From: a virus
Reading direction: 5' to 3' (one strand)
IMG/VR virus record: IMGVR_UViG_3300047470_000272
Location: 18,128-82,127 of that record
DNA: 64,000 nt
In this document: piece after piece, positions 6,640 through 14,955 of the stretch
Layout of the letters: every line of letters begins with the position of its first letter
How positions within the stretch are numbered: position 1 is the first letter of the stretch
Notes under the pieces: generated by a model
What the model saw: the letters and a program-made list of their open reading frames with translations, nothing else
Database searches by the model: none
Told to the model about the DNA's origin: nothing
Made by a program: the position numbers and the translations under genes

Positions 6640-9501
6640 TTACGTCACCGTCAGGTCGTCGATCCAGTAGTTGCCGATGGTGCCGACGCCATCCCACCAG
6701 AGCATCCAGAGTTCGACCACGCCGGATTCCAGCGGGGTCACGGTCAGGCCGGCGGATTGCTCCCAGGTGTTGAGGGCGACCGGGTCGACCGAGGCGGTGG
6801 CGTCAGCGTCGATTCCGGCCAGCGCGCCGCCGTAGATCAGCAGCGCGCCCTTGATGCTGGCGAGATCGCGGCGACTCCAGACCTTGAAAGTCTTCGCCAC
6901 GCCCGCCTGCAGCAGGTAGCGTCCCAGCGAGAAGCGCACCGGGTAGTTCTGCGTACGGAAGCCAGAGGTCAGGCTGCACTTCCACGCGATGCCGGACGGC
7001 GTGTGGCGCTGGGTGACATCGCTCCTGACCGTGCCTTCGTTGAAGTAGATGCGGTGGTCGTTGGGATCGCCATTGTGCTTGTGCGAGTAGACGTAGCCGT
7101 CGACATAGGCGAAGGGGCCGAGGTTGTTCTGGTTGATGTAGCTGGCCTCGGTGCAGTTGCCATTGACGAAGCAGATCGAGTTGTAGTCGCTGCCGCCCGA
7201 GACCGACGATCCCGCGTTGTTGCCGGTGGCGTAGTTGGAGACGATGGAATCATAGACCGGGGAGGAATAGGTTCCCATGCCGTTGCCGCCATTGTTGCGC
7301 GCCACCACGTAGTGCATGCGGTTCTTGTACTTGCCGAACTGGACCCCCAGCGTGTCGACCGCCGCCTGGCCGTTGCTGCATCCCTGGATCGCCCTGGCGA
7401 TCACCACGCCTGCGGTCTGGCACGAGACGCCAGTGTTGCCATTGTTGAAGCCGTGGACGCCGTACAGGTTCCACTGCGCCTGCGACCCGGTCAGCAGGAA
7501 CCCGTTGCCGTTGTTGTTCGCGTGGCAGTTCGAGACCACGCCGCTCGCCGTCGTCGCCCCGACCACCGCAGCGGAGAAGCGCACGAAGTTGAAATGGTCG
7601 AGATTGATGTACTTGTTGCTGCCGACATACAGGCCGTTGCCGTTGCCGTTCATGCCGTCCCACCATGTCTCGCCGCCATCCTGCGCGCTCATGTCGGTGC
7701 GGTTCCAGCCGCCACTGTAGGTGATCGGCAGGCCCAGCGTGCCAGCCTTGTTGATCTGGTTCGTGTTCGAGAAGTTGGGCGGCACCGGGAACATCTGCGC
7801 GGTCTCGCGCTTGTAGGTCGCCACGGTCTCGGTCGCGCCGTGGTAGCCGCGCAGCGAGGTGAAGCTGCCGGACAACTGGTTGTCGAGCGTGACGGTGGTG
7901 CCGTTGATGCCGGCGATCCCGAACCAGCTATCTTCCAGCTCGGCATTGATGCAGGTCCAGACCACGGTGCCGTCGGTGACGGTCCTGCTCCACGCGGCAG
8001 GCCAGGTCGGCTCGGTCGAGTCGGAGGTGCCAGCGGTGGTGACTTGGTACAGGAAGCCGTTGCGGTTGACCTGGGTCGGACGGCGGCGGTCGCCGAGCGC
8101 ATAGGCGGTTGACGCGGCCCAGCTCTTGTTGTGGACCTTGCCGATCAGCGAGCGGTGCGTGAGCGCGTCGGGCGAGGACGATGCCTTGCAGGCGATGATG
8201 TTGTCGAGCCAGATGGTGACGGCACCAGGGTCGAGGTCCGCGTACAGTGCCACCGAGGCCACGTTCGACGGCAGGGCCGCGCCAGTGTCGATCACCATCG
8301 GGTGCCATTGCGTGGCCGGGTAGTCTGGCAGGTAGAGCGACTGGACCGGCACGTCGCCGGTCGTGTCCGAGCACAGCACGAGGCGCATGGTGCCGCCCAG
8401 CACGGCAGCGTTGGCCTGGAACCAGAACGACACCTGCTGGTAGCTGGAGAGGTCGAGCGCGCCGGTCGCCCTGTACGCGATCTTCCCGGTGGTGAAGGCA
8501 CCAGCGACGGCGAATTGCGCGTAGGCCGTGCCTTCGCGGCGCGAGGTGGTGATCTGCGCCGTGGCACCGACGTTGGTCGCCGCCGTCCATGCGGTATCGC
8601 AGGTGTCGATGTTGGCCGTGACGGCAGCGGCCAGCGTGACGGTCTTGCTGTTCTGCGTCCACGTCGCGTTGCCGACCAGCGTGTCGTCCGGGGTGGCGCG
8701 CAGGCGGATCGTGTCGCCAGCCGCAAGGCGCGCGGCGGTCGCGCCGGTCTGGACGGTGCGCCAGCGGTTGGCGAACGAGGTGCCGGTGCCATCCATGCGA
8801 CCCGGCACCAGCAGGTAGACGAAGTTGAAGTACGGGTCGTCCGGGAACTTAACCGGCAGCGCGGCGGCAGGCGGGGTGAACGCGCCGGCGTAGCGGGCCA
8901 CGCCCCTGGTCAGGCGGAAGTCCTGGATGTAGCCGGGGAAGTGTTTCGTGTTCGAGTTGTCATTGCCGATGACGAAGTTGCTGGTCTGTGTCGACAGCAC
9001 GCTGGTGTCGGCCACCGAGTTCTGCACCGCGCCGTCGATGTACAGGCGCGCCGTGCTGGGATCGCGGTCGACCGCGATGTGATACCACTGGAACAGGGTT
9101 GGCGTGAAAGCGGCGGTCAGCGCGCCAGCGGCGGCGGTGCCGGAAGTCGACCACTGGTACTGGATCTGGCCGGAGGCGTTCATGCCCACGCGCCAGCTCA
9201 AACTGCCTGCGCCACCATCCTGCCACTGGCCGAACATGGTCTCGACCGTGGTCGCGGAGTGGCTGGTGAAGTAGACCCACGCTTCTGCGGTGAACTTGTT
9301 CGCGCCGAGCTGCAGGCCATTGCTTGAAGTGACCGGGAACGTGATGCGCGACGACGTGGCCGAAGAAAAGTCAAGCGAGCGCGAACCGTACCTGGCGACG
9401 GCAACGCTGGACACCGAGGTCAAGGTCGGCGTGCGCCCGAACACGGAAAAGTCGGAGCCTAGATCGTCACCGCCCTCCGGGTCCAGGTAGAACGTGGTCA
9501 T
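6640..9501 (-). CDS. Tail fibre or tailspike with LamG and beta-helix domains
   Basis: Encodes 953 residues. Residues 40-210 fit a concanavalin A/LamG domain (RSLDFSSATSSRITF, then FTAEAWVYF, YHIAVDRDPSTARLYIDG and YIQDFRLTRGVARY). Residues 330-430 look like a carbohydrate-binding beta-sandwich, and residues 600-800 read as a right-handed parallel beta-helix (asparagine- and glycine-rich turns such as NCHANNNGNGF). The C-terminal 130 residues form another binding module. This layout is typical of host-recognition proteins, and a lyase or hydrolase site in the helix is possible but not identifiable. It lies directly upstream of the discoidin protein. Confidence 0.8.
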   Translation of the reverse strand: MTTFYLDPEGGDDLGSDFSVFGRTPTLTSVSSVAVARYGSRSLDFSSATSSRITFPVTSSNGLQLGANKFTAEAWVYFTSHSATTVETMFGQWQDGGAGSLSWRVGMNASGQIQYQWSTSGTAAAGALTAAFTPTLFQWYHIAVDRDPSTARLYIDGAVQNSVADTSVLSTQTSNFVIGNDNSNTKHFPGYIQDFRLTRGVARYAGAFTPPAAALPVKFPDDPYFNFVYLLVPGRMDGTGTSFANRWRTVQTGATAARLAAGDTIRLRATPDDTLVGNATWTQNSKTVTLAAAVTANIDTCDTAWTAATNVGATAQITTSRREGTAYAQFAVAGAFTTGKIAYRATGALDLSSYQQVSFWFQANAAVLGGTMRLVLCSDTTGDVPVQSLYLPDYPATQWHPMVIDTGAALPSNVASVALYADLDPGAVTIWLDNIIACKASSSPDALTHRSLIGKVHNKSWAASTAYALGDRRRPTQVNRNGFLYQVTTAGTSDSTEPTWPAAWSRTVTDGTVVWTCINAELEDSWFGIAGINGTTVTLDNQLSGSFTSLRGYHGATETVATYKRETAQMFPVPPNFSNTNQINKAGTLGLPITYSGGWNRTDMSAQDGGETWWDGMNGNGNGLYVGSNKYINLDHFNFVRFSAAVVGATTASGVVSNCHANNNGNGFLLTGSQAQWNLYGVHGFNNGNTGVSCQTAGVVIARAIQGCSNGQAAVDTLGVQFGKYKNRMHYVVARNNGGNGMGTYSSPVYDSIVSNYATGNNAGSSVSGGSDYNSICFVNGNCTEASYINQNNLGPFAYVDGYVYSHKHNGDPNDHRIYFNEGTVRSDVTQRHTPSGIAWKCSLTSGFRTQNYPVRFSLGRYLLQAGVAKTFKVWSRRDLASIKGALLIYGGALAGIDADATASVDPVALNTWEQSAGLTVTPLESGVVELWMLWWDGVGTIGNYWIDDLTVT

Positions 9502-9968
9502 TACTCACCTGCCGCATACTGGATCGCCAGCCACATGTCGTGCAGGGTCTGGAGGCGGCCCAGCAGGGCCGTGTAGTCGTCCGTTCCCAGATCGAACGCC
9601 GCGCTCACCTGGGCGTCCGTCAGCTCGGCGTTCGCCAGGCGCTCGACGATCCAGAACGCCAGCCGGGCCGTGTCGCTGCCGAAGGTGGGGCGATAGGCGG
9701 CGCGAAAGCGCACGGCCAGCGCGGGCGCGTCCTGGTACTTGAGCGTGAACGTGCCGCCGGCAAGCATGTCGCGCAGCTCGCGGTCGGCCGCCGCCGCATT
9801 CAGCATGTCGGTCACGCTGGTGGCGGCGGCGACGATCTCGGTGTCGTCCGGCTCGTGGTTGAATTCCAGCTGCTGGCCGGATTCGACGCCGTCATCGGCC
9901 AGGACCACGACCACGCTCCAGCTGCCGAAGGACTGCTCGACGCTGTTCGTGCGCACGTAGGCGTACAT
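9501..9968 (-). CDS. Small protein of the tail operon
   Basis: Encodes 155 residues. The N-terminal third is beta-rich (SWSVVVVLADDG), and the rest is helical and acidic. The stop codon shares one base with the start of the 953-residue fibre gene, so the two are co-translated. It could be a fibre assembly or baseplate adaptor protein; this is inferred from position only. Confidence 0.65.
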   Translation of the reverse strand: MYAYVRTNSVEQSFGSWSVVVVLADDGVESGQQLEFNHEPDDTEIVAAATSVTDMLNAAAADRELRDMLAGGTFTLKYQDAPALAVRFRAAYRPTFGSDTARLAFWIVERLANAELTDAQVSAAFDLGTDDYTALLGRLQTLHDMWLAIQYAAGE

Positions 9969-9972
9969 GGCG

Positions 9973-10392
9973 TTACAGGCCCGAGCTGCTGTTGAGCACG
10001 TCGTGGGTGAACGACGAGCACGACACGGTCTGGCCGGCCGAGATCGAGGTCGTGGCGATAATCATGTTCGCGGCGCTGGTGCCGACCGAGCCGTCCATCA
10101 CGACGGTGGTGCCGTCGGATTTGACCGCGCGGAAGAAGGTCGCGGTGCCGGTGGCGTCGGCGCTCGAATCCGCGGTCATCGCGTTGAAGGTGATGAGGCC
10201 GCCGACGGCCGCCGGGGCCGCGGTGGCCGAGAAGCGCAGCTCGGCCAACAACGTGTTGCCGGACAGCGCGGTGTTGGCGGTGGCGGGCTGGGTGCCGCTG
10301 TAGATGCGCAGGTAGCCGTTGTTCAGCAGGGCGCTCAGCGCGTCGGCCTGGGCGTTCACGACGGTGTCGGAAATTTGGGTGTTCATTGCCAT
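9973..10392 (-). CDS. Phage structural protein, small beta-rich family
   Basis: Encodes 139 residues. The opening ISDTVVNAQADALSALLNNGYLRIYSGTQPA recalls a family found next to tail genes in many betaproteobacterial phages; the match is from memory. The body is threonine-, serine- and alanine-rich, as expected for a beta-sandwich virion component. An in-frame second Met (residue 3) is an alternative start. AGATCC precedes the first ATG, so the ribosome site is weak. Confidence 0.7.
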   Translation of the reverse strand: MAMNTQISDTVVNAQADALSALLNNGYLRIYSGTQPATANTALSGNTLLAELRFSATAAPAAVGGLITFNAMTADSSADATGTATFFRAVKSDGTTVVMDGSVGTSAANMIIATTSISAGQTVSCSSFTHDVLNSSSGL

Positions 10393-10432
10393 GATGGATC
10401 TCCATACCCGGCCGCTGTGCGGGGCCAGGACG

Positions 10433-10456
10433 AAAAAAAACCCGCCGGGTGGCGGG
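10433..10456 (-). terminator. Intrinsic terminator, minus strand
   Basis: Read on the minus strand, CCCGCC, a four-base loop and GGCGGG are followed by eight T residues. It lies between the 87-residue gene (10522-10785) and the 139-residue gene, so it separates their transcripts. Confidence 0.85.
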
Positions 10457-10521
10457 TCTAATAGGGGTTGCGGATGACGGGCAGGCGCAAGCGCCCGGGC
10501 GGCCCCGTACCTCCGCAGGAA

Positions 10522-10785
10522 TCAGTCGGGCGCTTCGGTGAACGTCACGTAGTATTTCTTGCCGACGACGAGCTTGTCGATGACGGCCTGGTTCTGGATC
10601 GAGGCGTTGAATTCCGCGCAAGGGGTGTAGTGGCCGAAGATCGCGTTCTCGCTCAGCGCCTGTTTTTCAGTGCTGCCCTCCCAGACCGCGCCGAACTTGA
10701 CGTAGCCGCCGGCCGGGTCGCCGCTGCTGGATCGGGAAGGGTTCACATGATGGAGTTGCAGCTTGCAGACCATGACGTCGCTCAT
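10522..10785 (-). CDS. Small phage protein of the tail region
   Basis: Encodes 87 residues. The pattern with a charged N-terminal strand, an S-x-E-x-x-A-x-x-x-N-A segment in the middle and a final GKKYYVTFTEAPD resembles small phage proteins in which the ending K-Y-Y-V-x-F-T-x-A is conserved. Function unknown. It has its own transcript: a terminator follows and a dyad-rich region precedes it. Confidence 0.65.
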   Translation of the reverse strand: MSDVMVCKLQLHHVNPSRSSSGDPAGGYVKFGAVWEGSTEKQALSENAIFGHYTPCAEFNASIQNQAVIDKLVVGKKYYVTFTEAPD

Positions 10786-10791
10786 GATGTT

Positions 10792-10817
10792 CCTCTATAT
10801 AGATAACAGGATAGAGG
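10792..10817 (-). promoter_or_regulatory. Inverted repeat upstream of the 87-residue gene
   Basis: CCTCTAT (10792-10798) and ATAGAGG (10811-10817) form a perfect 7-bp dyad directly upstream of the minus-strand start at 10785, with AT-rich bases between. It could be an operator over the promoter or a 5' untranslated hairpin. The rest of the gap, 10818-11019, shows no gene or clear signal. Confidence 0.4.
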
Positions 10818-11019
10818 GGTTGGTCTTGCAGTCTTGCGCCCCTGGGGAATGTCGGAAACTCTGGACGAACGAAGGCCGCGAGGGTCGCCGTCCGCTACTG
10901 CACGGTGTGTCGCTGGCACCCGTAAACCGGGTGGTTCGCCCGAGTTATGCCGAGTCGAAAGGGCCAGAAACCATCCACAACAGCACCGATACGCTCAGCA
11001 GTGCCGTCAGGATACGGAT

Positions 11020-11553
11020 TTAAAGAGCCGGATTCAAGCCCAATTTCGCGTTCGCGTCCTCGCTGTCGCTGCGCAGGCGCTTGTTCGCGCGGGTCACGCC
11101 CCGGATCAGGTCCATTTGCAGCTCCTCGACCATATCCAGCACGTAGTCGCGGATCGCCGGGTTGCAGCGCAGCTCGGTCTCGCCCTTGCCGAGGCACAGC
11201 GGGCAATCCTTCTCCGACAGCACCGGCGCGCCCAGCACTTTCACCTTGCCGTGGCCGGTGCAGGCCGGGCACACGGAGTTGAGCCAGCGGCGCAGCGACA
11301 GGTAGGCGATCTTGTCGATCGGGATGTGCTCGGGCCAGTTGCGGCGCAGCGCCTTGGTCGAGACGATCCAGGTCCACTTGTCCAGCAGGCGCCGGTAGCA
11401 GCTGGCGTCATTGCCATACTTGACGCGCACCAGCAGGCCGCCGAAGTTCGACGACAGGGCCATCGCCATCAGGACGTCGGTGGTGACGTGCAGCGCGTCG
11501 TTGCGCAGGTTGCCGGACTGGGTGGCGCGGGCATAGCGTTCGGCCAGGAGCAT
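11020..11553 (-). CDS. Lambda Q-like late antiterminator candidate (DnaJ-type zinc motif)
   Basis: Encodes 177 residues. Two CxxCxGxG motifs, CPACTGHG near residue 95 and CPLCLGKG about 22 residues later, match the DnaJ-like zinc site found in lambda Q and related late antiterminators. Size and the flanking helical parts are compatible. It lies just upstream of the minus-strand tail genes, where a late regulator would act. The zinc motif alone also occurs in unrelated proteins, so the Q assignment is inference. Confidence 0.45.
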   Translation of the reverse strand: MLLAERYARATQSGNLRNDALHVTTDVLMAMALSSNFGGLLVRVKYGNDASCYRRLLDKWTWIVSTKALRRNWPEHIPIDKIAYLSLRRWLNSVCPACTGHGKVKVLGAPVLSEKDCPLCLGKGETELRCNPAIRDYVLDMVEELQMDLIRGVTRANKRLRSDSEDANAKLGLNPAL

Positions 11554-11560
11554 GGGGACC

Positions 11561-11752
11561 TCAGACGAGTTTCAGGGTGGCCAGGACGTGGTCGATGGCG
11601 CGGTCGAGCAGCTGCGGGGTCGGGTTGCCCTGGATGATCGGGTCCATCAGGGCCGCGATCTCGTCCTGCGTGGCGTCGCTCGCGCACAGCATCAGGCGCA
11701 CCATGCGGTAGCGGCGCGCATCCTGCTCGTTGACTTGGTACTGGGTGTTCAT
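11561..11752 (-). CDS. Hypothetical protein
   Basis: Encodes 63 residues, mostly helical, with no recognised motif. The start overlaps the stop of the DUF1064 gene by four bases, so the two are coupled. A role in the small-gene block before the Q-like gene is unknown. Confidence 0.55.
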   Translation of the reverse strand: MNTQYQVNEQDARRYRMVRLMLCASDATQDEIAALMDPIIQGNPTPQLLDRAIDHVLATLKLV

Positions 11753-12084
11753 TGGGTCTCCAGGATGTCGATGTTGTAGACGGCTTTCATCAGGTGGCGC
11801 TTGAGCTTGTAGACGGCGGTCAGCACGCCCTTGACGTCCTCGACGACTTCGCGGCCGTCCTGCTCGTAGACGAAGTCGGCGATGTAGCGGATGGCCGGGG
11901 TGGCGCGGCGGCTACCCACCAGGCGCACGCCGCGCACCAGCTCGAACGACACCTGGCGGCGCAGCTTCGAGATCCGGCCCTCGGCGGCCGCTTGTTGCAG
12001 CACCTTCCAGCGGCGCGCCTCGGCCTGCGAGTCGAACGCCAGGCCGTCGACCACGGTCTTGCGGTTGAAGAACTTGCGGCCCAT
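11749..12084 (-). CDS. DUF1064 nuclease-like protein
   Basis: Encodes 111 residues. The opening FFNRKTVVDGLAFDSQAEAR and the later IADFVYEQDG then VVEDVKG are the DUF1064 signature. Residues Glu22, Asp70 and Glu82-x-x-Lys85 correspond to the E, D and ExK of a PD-(D/E)XK nuclease or Holliday-junction resolvase fold. Members occur in phage replication blocks and probably cut branched or damaged DNA. The final motif is intact, so activity is plausible. Confidence 0.85.
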   Translation of the reverse strand: MGRKFFNRKTVVDGLAFDSQAEARRWKVLQQAAAEGRISKLRRQVSFELVRGVRLVGSRRATPAIRYIADFVYEQDGREVVEDVKGVLTAVYKLKRHLMKAVYNIDILETQ

Positions 12085-12311
12085 CAGTAATCCTTCACGG
12101 TGCGCACCGGGCGGCGCGGCGCCGTGCGGCGGGTGTCGAGCTGGACCACCTCGGCGAGGTACGGGCGCTTGGCGCGCTGCTCGCGGCGGTTGACGGCGGC
12201 GATCGCGCGGGCGCGGGCGGCGGCGCGGATTGCCGGGTCAGAGGACATCGACTCGGCCATGTAGCGCGCCGCGCGCGCCGCGATCCAGTTGGTGATGAGG
12301 ACCACGCTCAT
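12084..12311 (-). CDS. Small basic hypothetical protein
   Basis: Encodes 75 residues. The start at 12311 is chosen because it overlaps the stop of the upstream gene as ATGA. It is rich in Ala and Arg and highly basic, so nucleic-acid binding is possible. The stop shares one base with the DUF1064 start. Confidence 0.6.
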   Translation of the reverse strand: MSVVLITNWIAARAARYMAESMSSDPAIRAAARARAIAAVNRREQRAKRPYLAEVVQLDTRRTAPRRPVRTVKDY

Positions 12312-12712
12312 GCTTTCTCCCCGGTGAACTTGCCGTAGTGGCTGGGCAGGTCGCGCAGGTCGTTGCTGCCGTCGCGGCGGCCGCGCGAGGACGGGATGTT
12401 CTGGCGCGACAGGGGTTTGAAGGGCGGCATCTGGCGCGGCGGCACCTTCGGCAGCTGGCTGGGGTCGGGCGGCGCTTCGATCAGGCCGTACTTCTGCAGC
12501 AGCGCATCGCTGGCCCGGATGCGCGGGCCGGCATCGCTCACCGTCTCGGCGCAGCCGCGCGCAACGAGGTCGCGGTACAGCTCGGAGATCTCCGCGAGGG
12601 TCAGGCGCAGGGTGCCGTGCTGCAGCACGCCCTCCTCGGGGGTGATCTGCGCGCCGGCCAGCAGCAGCTTGATGATCTTGTACGGCTTGCTGTTCGTGTT
12701 CGGCATTTTCAT
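12308..12712 (-). CDS. Hypothetical protein, possible winged-helix N-terminus
   Basis: Encodes 134 residues. The first 75 residues (YKIIKLLLAGAQITPEEG to RASDALLQKYGLI) have the helix spacing of a small winged-helix domain with strand-like THGTLR elements. The last 60 residues are proline- and arginine-rich and look disordered. A second Met at residue 3 is an alternative start. Gene overlaps on both sides suggest coupling. Confidence 0.55.
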   Translation of the reverse strand: MKMPNTNSKPYKIIKLLLAGAQITPEEGVLQHGTLRLTLAEISELYRDLVARGCAETVSDAGPRIRASDALLQKYGLIEAPPDPSQLPKVPPRQMPPFKPLSRQNIPSSRGRRDGSNDLRDLPSHYGKFTGEKA

Positions 12713-13134
12713 GCGGGGTCTCCATCGGCATACACCGGGTCCAGGCCGTGCTCGGCCATCCAGGCGCCCAGGCGCTGGTGGTTGTTCTCAGGGGTCTGGC
12801 GGTAGCCGTGCTCGATCGCCTTGGCCAGCGTCAGGACGAAGTCGCGGTCCGGGCCGGGATGGCGCAGCGGGATTCGCCACTGCGCCATGTCCTCCACGGT
12901 CCAGCCGTAGTGCTCGGCCACGTCCTCCAGCGCCCGGATCACGCGGGCCAGGCGCGGGACGTCGTCCATCGCCGCCTGGTTGATGCGGATGCGCACCTTC
13001 TCGAGTTCGATGTCGGCCAGCTCCCAGTCGTAGAACCAGGCCAGCACGTTGAAGTCGATCACGAAGTCGCGCGAGACCGCGATCTTGCGGGTCGCCGGCG
13101 CCACCGGGCGCGGAGGACGGGGCATGCGGATCAT
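12709..13134 (-). CDS. Hypothetical protein
   Basis: Encodes 141 residues. The N-terminus is basic and proline-rich, and the rest is helical with many acidic residues. No catalytic motif is seen. It overlaps the VWA gene upstream and the next gene downstream by four bases each, so it is part of a tightly coupled operon. Function unknown. Confidence 0.6.
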   Translation of the reverse strand: MIRMPRPPRPVAPATRKIAVSRDFVIDFNVLAWFYDWELADIELEKVRIRINQAAMDDVPRLARVIRALEDVAEHYGWTVEDMAQWRIPLRHPGPDRDFVLTLAKAIEHGYRQTPENNHQRLGAWMAEHGLDPVYADGDPA

Positions 13135-13745
13135 CGGGCCTCGGTGCGCATGCTGGTGGCGTAGGCGGTCAGGTTGCCGTAGGACTCGGCCACGCCGGCG
13201 GCGGTCTTGGTGAAGTTGCGCGTGGTCGCGCCGCTGATGCCCAGGCCCGCGCCGACCTTGAACGAGTCAATGTCCGCGCCCTCGAACACGAACTTCCAGC
13301 CCTTCTCGTTCTGGCACGCCTTGACCAGCGCCTTGACCTGGTCGAGGGTGAACTCGCGGCTGGTGTTCTCCTCGCCGTCGGTGACGATGTTGACCAGCAC
13401 CTTGTCGGCCCAGCCCTCGCGCTCGATGCGCGTGAGCTGGCGCGTGAGCGTGGTGCCGATCGCGTCCAGCAGCGACGTCGAGCCGACCGTGGCGTAGTTG
13501 GCCTGGGTCAGGTTGCCCAGGTGCTGGACGTTGACGCCCTCGTACAGGGTCTCGACGTCGTGGCTGAACGTGACCAGGGTGGCGCGCGCGTAGCCCGGCA
13601 GCGCTTTCTGGCCCATCAGGAAACCGTTGTAGCCGCCGATGGTGTCCTGGCGGATGTCGTTCATCGACCCGCTGCGGTCGAGGATGGTGATGATCTCGAG
13701 CTTGTTGCCGCTCGGGGTTTTGAGGATGCCGTCGATGATGCTCAT
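13131..13745 (-). CDS. VWA-domain protein with intact MIDAS
   Basis: Encodes 204 residues. DRSGSMND near residues 23-30, the Thr of GSTSLLDAIG near 84 and VTDGEENT near 120 form a complete metal-ion-dependent adhesion site. The whole protein is one von Willebrand A domain with no signal peptide or membrane helix, so it is probably cytoplasmic. Start 13745 is preferred because AAAGGA lies just upstream. VWA proteins often work with MoxR ATPases, but none is seen nearby. Its phage role is unknown. Confidence 0.85.
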   Translation of the reverse strand: MSIIDGILKTPSGNKLEIITILDRSGSMNDIRQDTIGGYNGFLMGQKALPGYARATLVTFSHDVETLYEGVNVQHLGNLTQANYATVGSTSLLDAIGTTLTRQLTRIEREGWADKVLVNIVTDGEENTSREFTLDQVKALVKACQNEKGWKFVFEGADIDSFKVGAGLGISGATTRNFTKTAAGVAESYGNLTAYATSMRTEAR

Positions 13746-14064
13746 GCCCGTCCTTTTGTCGTCGTTGAAAAAACCGTGCGCCCAGCAGCATCCAAAGGTG
13801 AGAGGGGGCAGCTGCGCCGCCGCTTGGCTCTCATCCGCGCCATGAAGGGCTGTTTCGCCCGTCACCACGCCACCCGCTGGGGTCTGAATTTCCTCGACCT
13901 GGCGTTGTTCTCACCCCCTTGGCACCAGGTCTTGCTGCGGTCGCTTCAGCAACGCCGCGTCGGCGCGCCTGCAAGGTTGGGCAGGGGCCGGTCTTTTTGC
14001 GGTGGGGGCCGATGCAGGCCCATGCACATTTGATAAGGGTGTCGTCCGCTCCACCCGGCACGCG
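13746..14064. other. Gene-free segment
   Basis: About 320 bases lie between the primase gene and the VWA gene. No convincing gene is present. A TTGCTG / CAGCAA stem of six base pairs occurs near 13933-13953, and a GGGC / GCCC hairpin near 13846-13861. The segment probably holds the promoter of the VWA operon or a structured leader; no clear -35/-10 pair was found. Confidence 0.4.
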
Positions 14065-14955
14065 CTACCGGAATACCGGGCGCGCCGCCCTTGTCAATGC
14101 CATGCGCAGGCGTCGGGGACCGTCGTCACCCCACTCCATCAGCGCGTCGGCCCAGTCGGTGCCGATGATGTTTTCCGGGTACGCCATGCCGCAGCCGAGC
14201 AGTTCGGCCGCCTCGGTGGCTTTCTCGACGCCCGGATTAAAACCACGGCGCGCGCAGGTTTCCCAGTCGTTGTCGCCGCACACCACGGCCAGCCCTTCGA
14301 CCTTGGCGCGTTTCGCCACCGCCACCAGGTTGCCGGCGTCCAGGCAGATCTCGACCTGCGCGTTCGGCACGTTCTGGAAGATCGCCAGGCCGGTCGCAAA
14401 GCCCTCGGTGTAGGCGTGCAGCACGGCGCCGGGGCGCATCAGCAGCAGCGAGACCTCACGCGTGGAGCAGCCCGTATAGTTCTTCTTGGTGCCGTCGGGC
14501 CAGATCCGCTGCACGGTCGCCAGGCGGCCGTCCTTGAACAGCGGCCAGACCAGCGCTTCGCCGTCCAGGCGCAGCTTGTCGGCGCCGAGCATCGACAGGC
14601 CCTTGCGGGTGAGATAGGGGTGGCCGTCGACCAGGCGCGGCAGCGACTGGTAGTAGCGGGCCATCGACTGGTAGGCGCGCGCGGCCTTCTCCCACTCGCG
14701 GCGGCGCAGCGCGGCCAGGTCCTTCTGGATGCGTTTTCTCTCGATCGGCGAGACCGGGGTCTCGTCGCGCCACTCGACCCACTCCTCGTCGACCGCATAG
14801 TCCTTGAAGTAGCCGCGGCGGCCGTCCACGCGCAGCATGTAGGCGCCGTTCTTCTTCTTCGGCTTGTCGACCGTGGCGCAGCGATACCACTTGCCGTTCG
14901 GGACCACTTCGCGCGGCAGGAAACCGGCGGCCAGCAGGGTGTTGTAGAAGTCCAT
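14065..14955 (-). CDS. Toprim-type phage primase
   Basis: Encodes 296 residues. The N-terminal part (KWYRCATVDKPKKKNG, then RRGYFKDY) resembles the first domain of phage and plasmid primases. A Toprim core follows: AYTEGFATGLA near residue 180 holds the conserved Glu, and VVCGDND near 225 holds the Asp pair. It probably primes lytic DNA synthesis with the helicase encoded just upstream. The start is preceded by GAAGGAG and overlaps the helicase stop as TGATG. No helicase domain is fused to it. Confidence 0.85.
   Translation of the reverse strand: MDFYNTLLAAGFLPREVVPNGKWYRCATVDKPKKKNGAYMLRVDGRRGYFKDYAVDEEWVEWRDETPVSPIERKRIQKDLAALRRREWEKAARAYQSMARYYQSLPRLVDGHPYLTRKGLSMLGADKLRLDGEALVWPLFKDGRLATVQRIWPDGTKKNYTGCSTREVSLLLMRPGAVLHAYTEGFATGLAIFQNVPNAQVEICLDAGNLVAVAKRAKVEGLAVVCGDNDWETCARRGFNPGVEKATEAAELLGCGMAYPENIIGTDWADALMEWGDDGPRRLRMALTRAARPVFR

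Noticed and set aside
13831-14061. Minus-strand frame of 76 codons after the primase gene
   Set aside because: No ribosome site, Arg/Gly/Pro-rich random composition and no family; left as gene-free segment.
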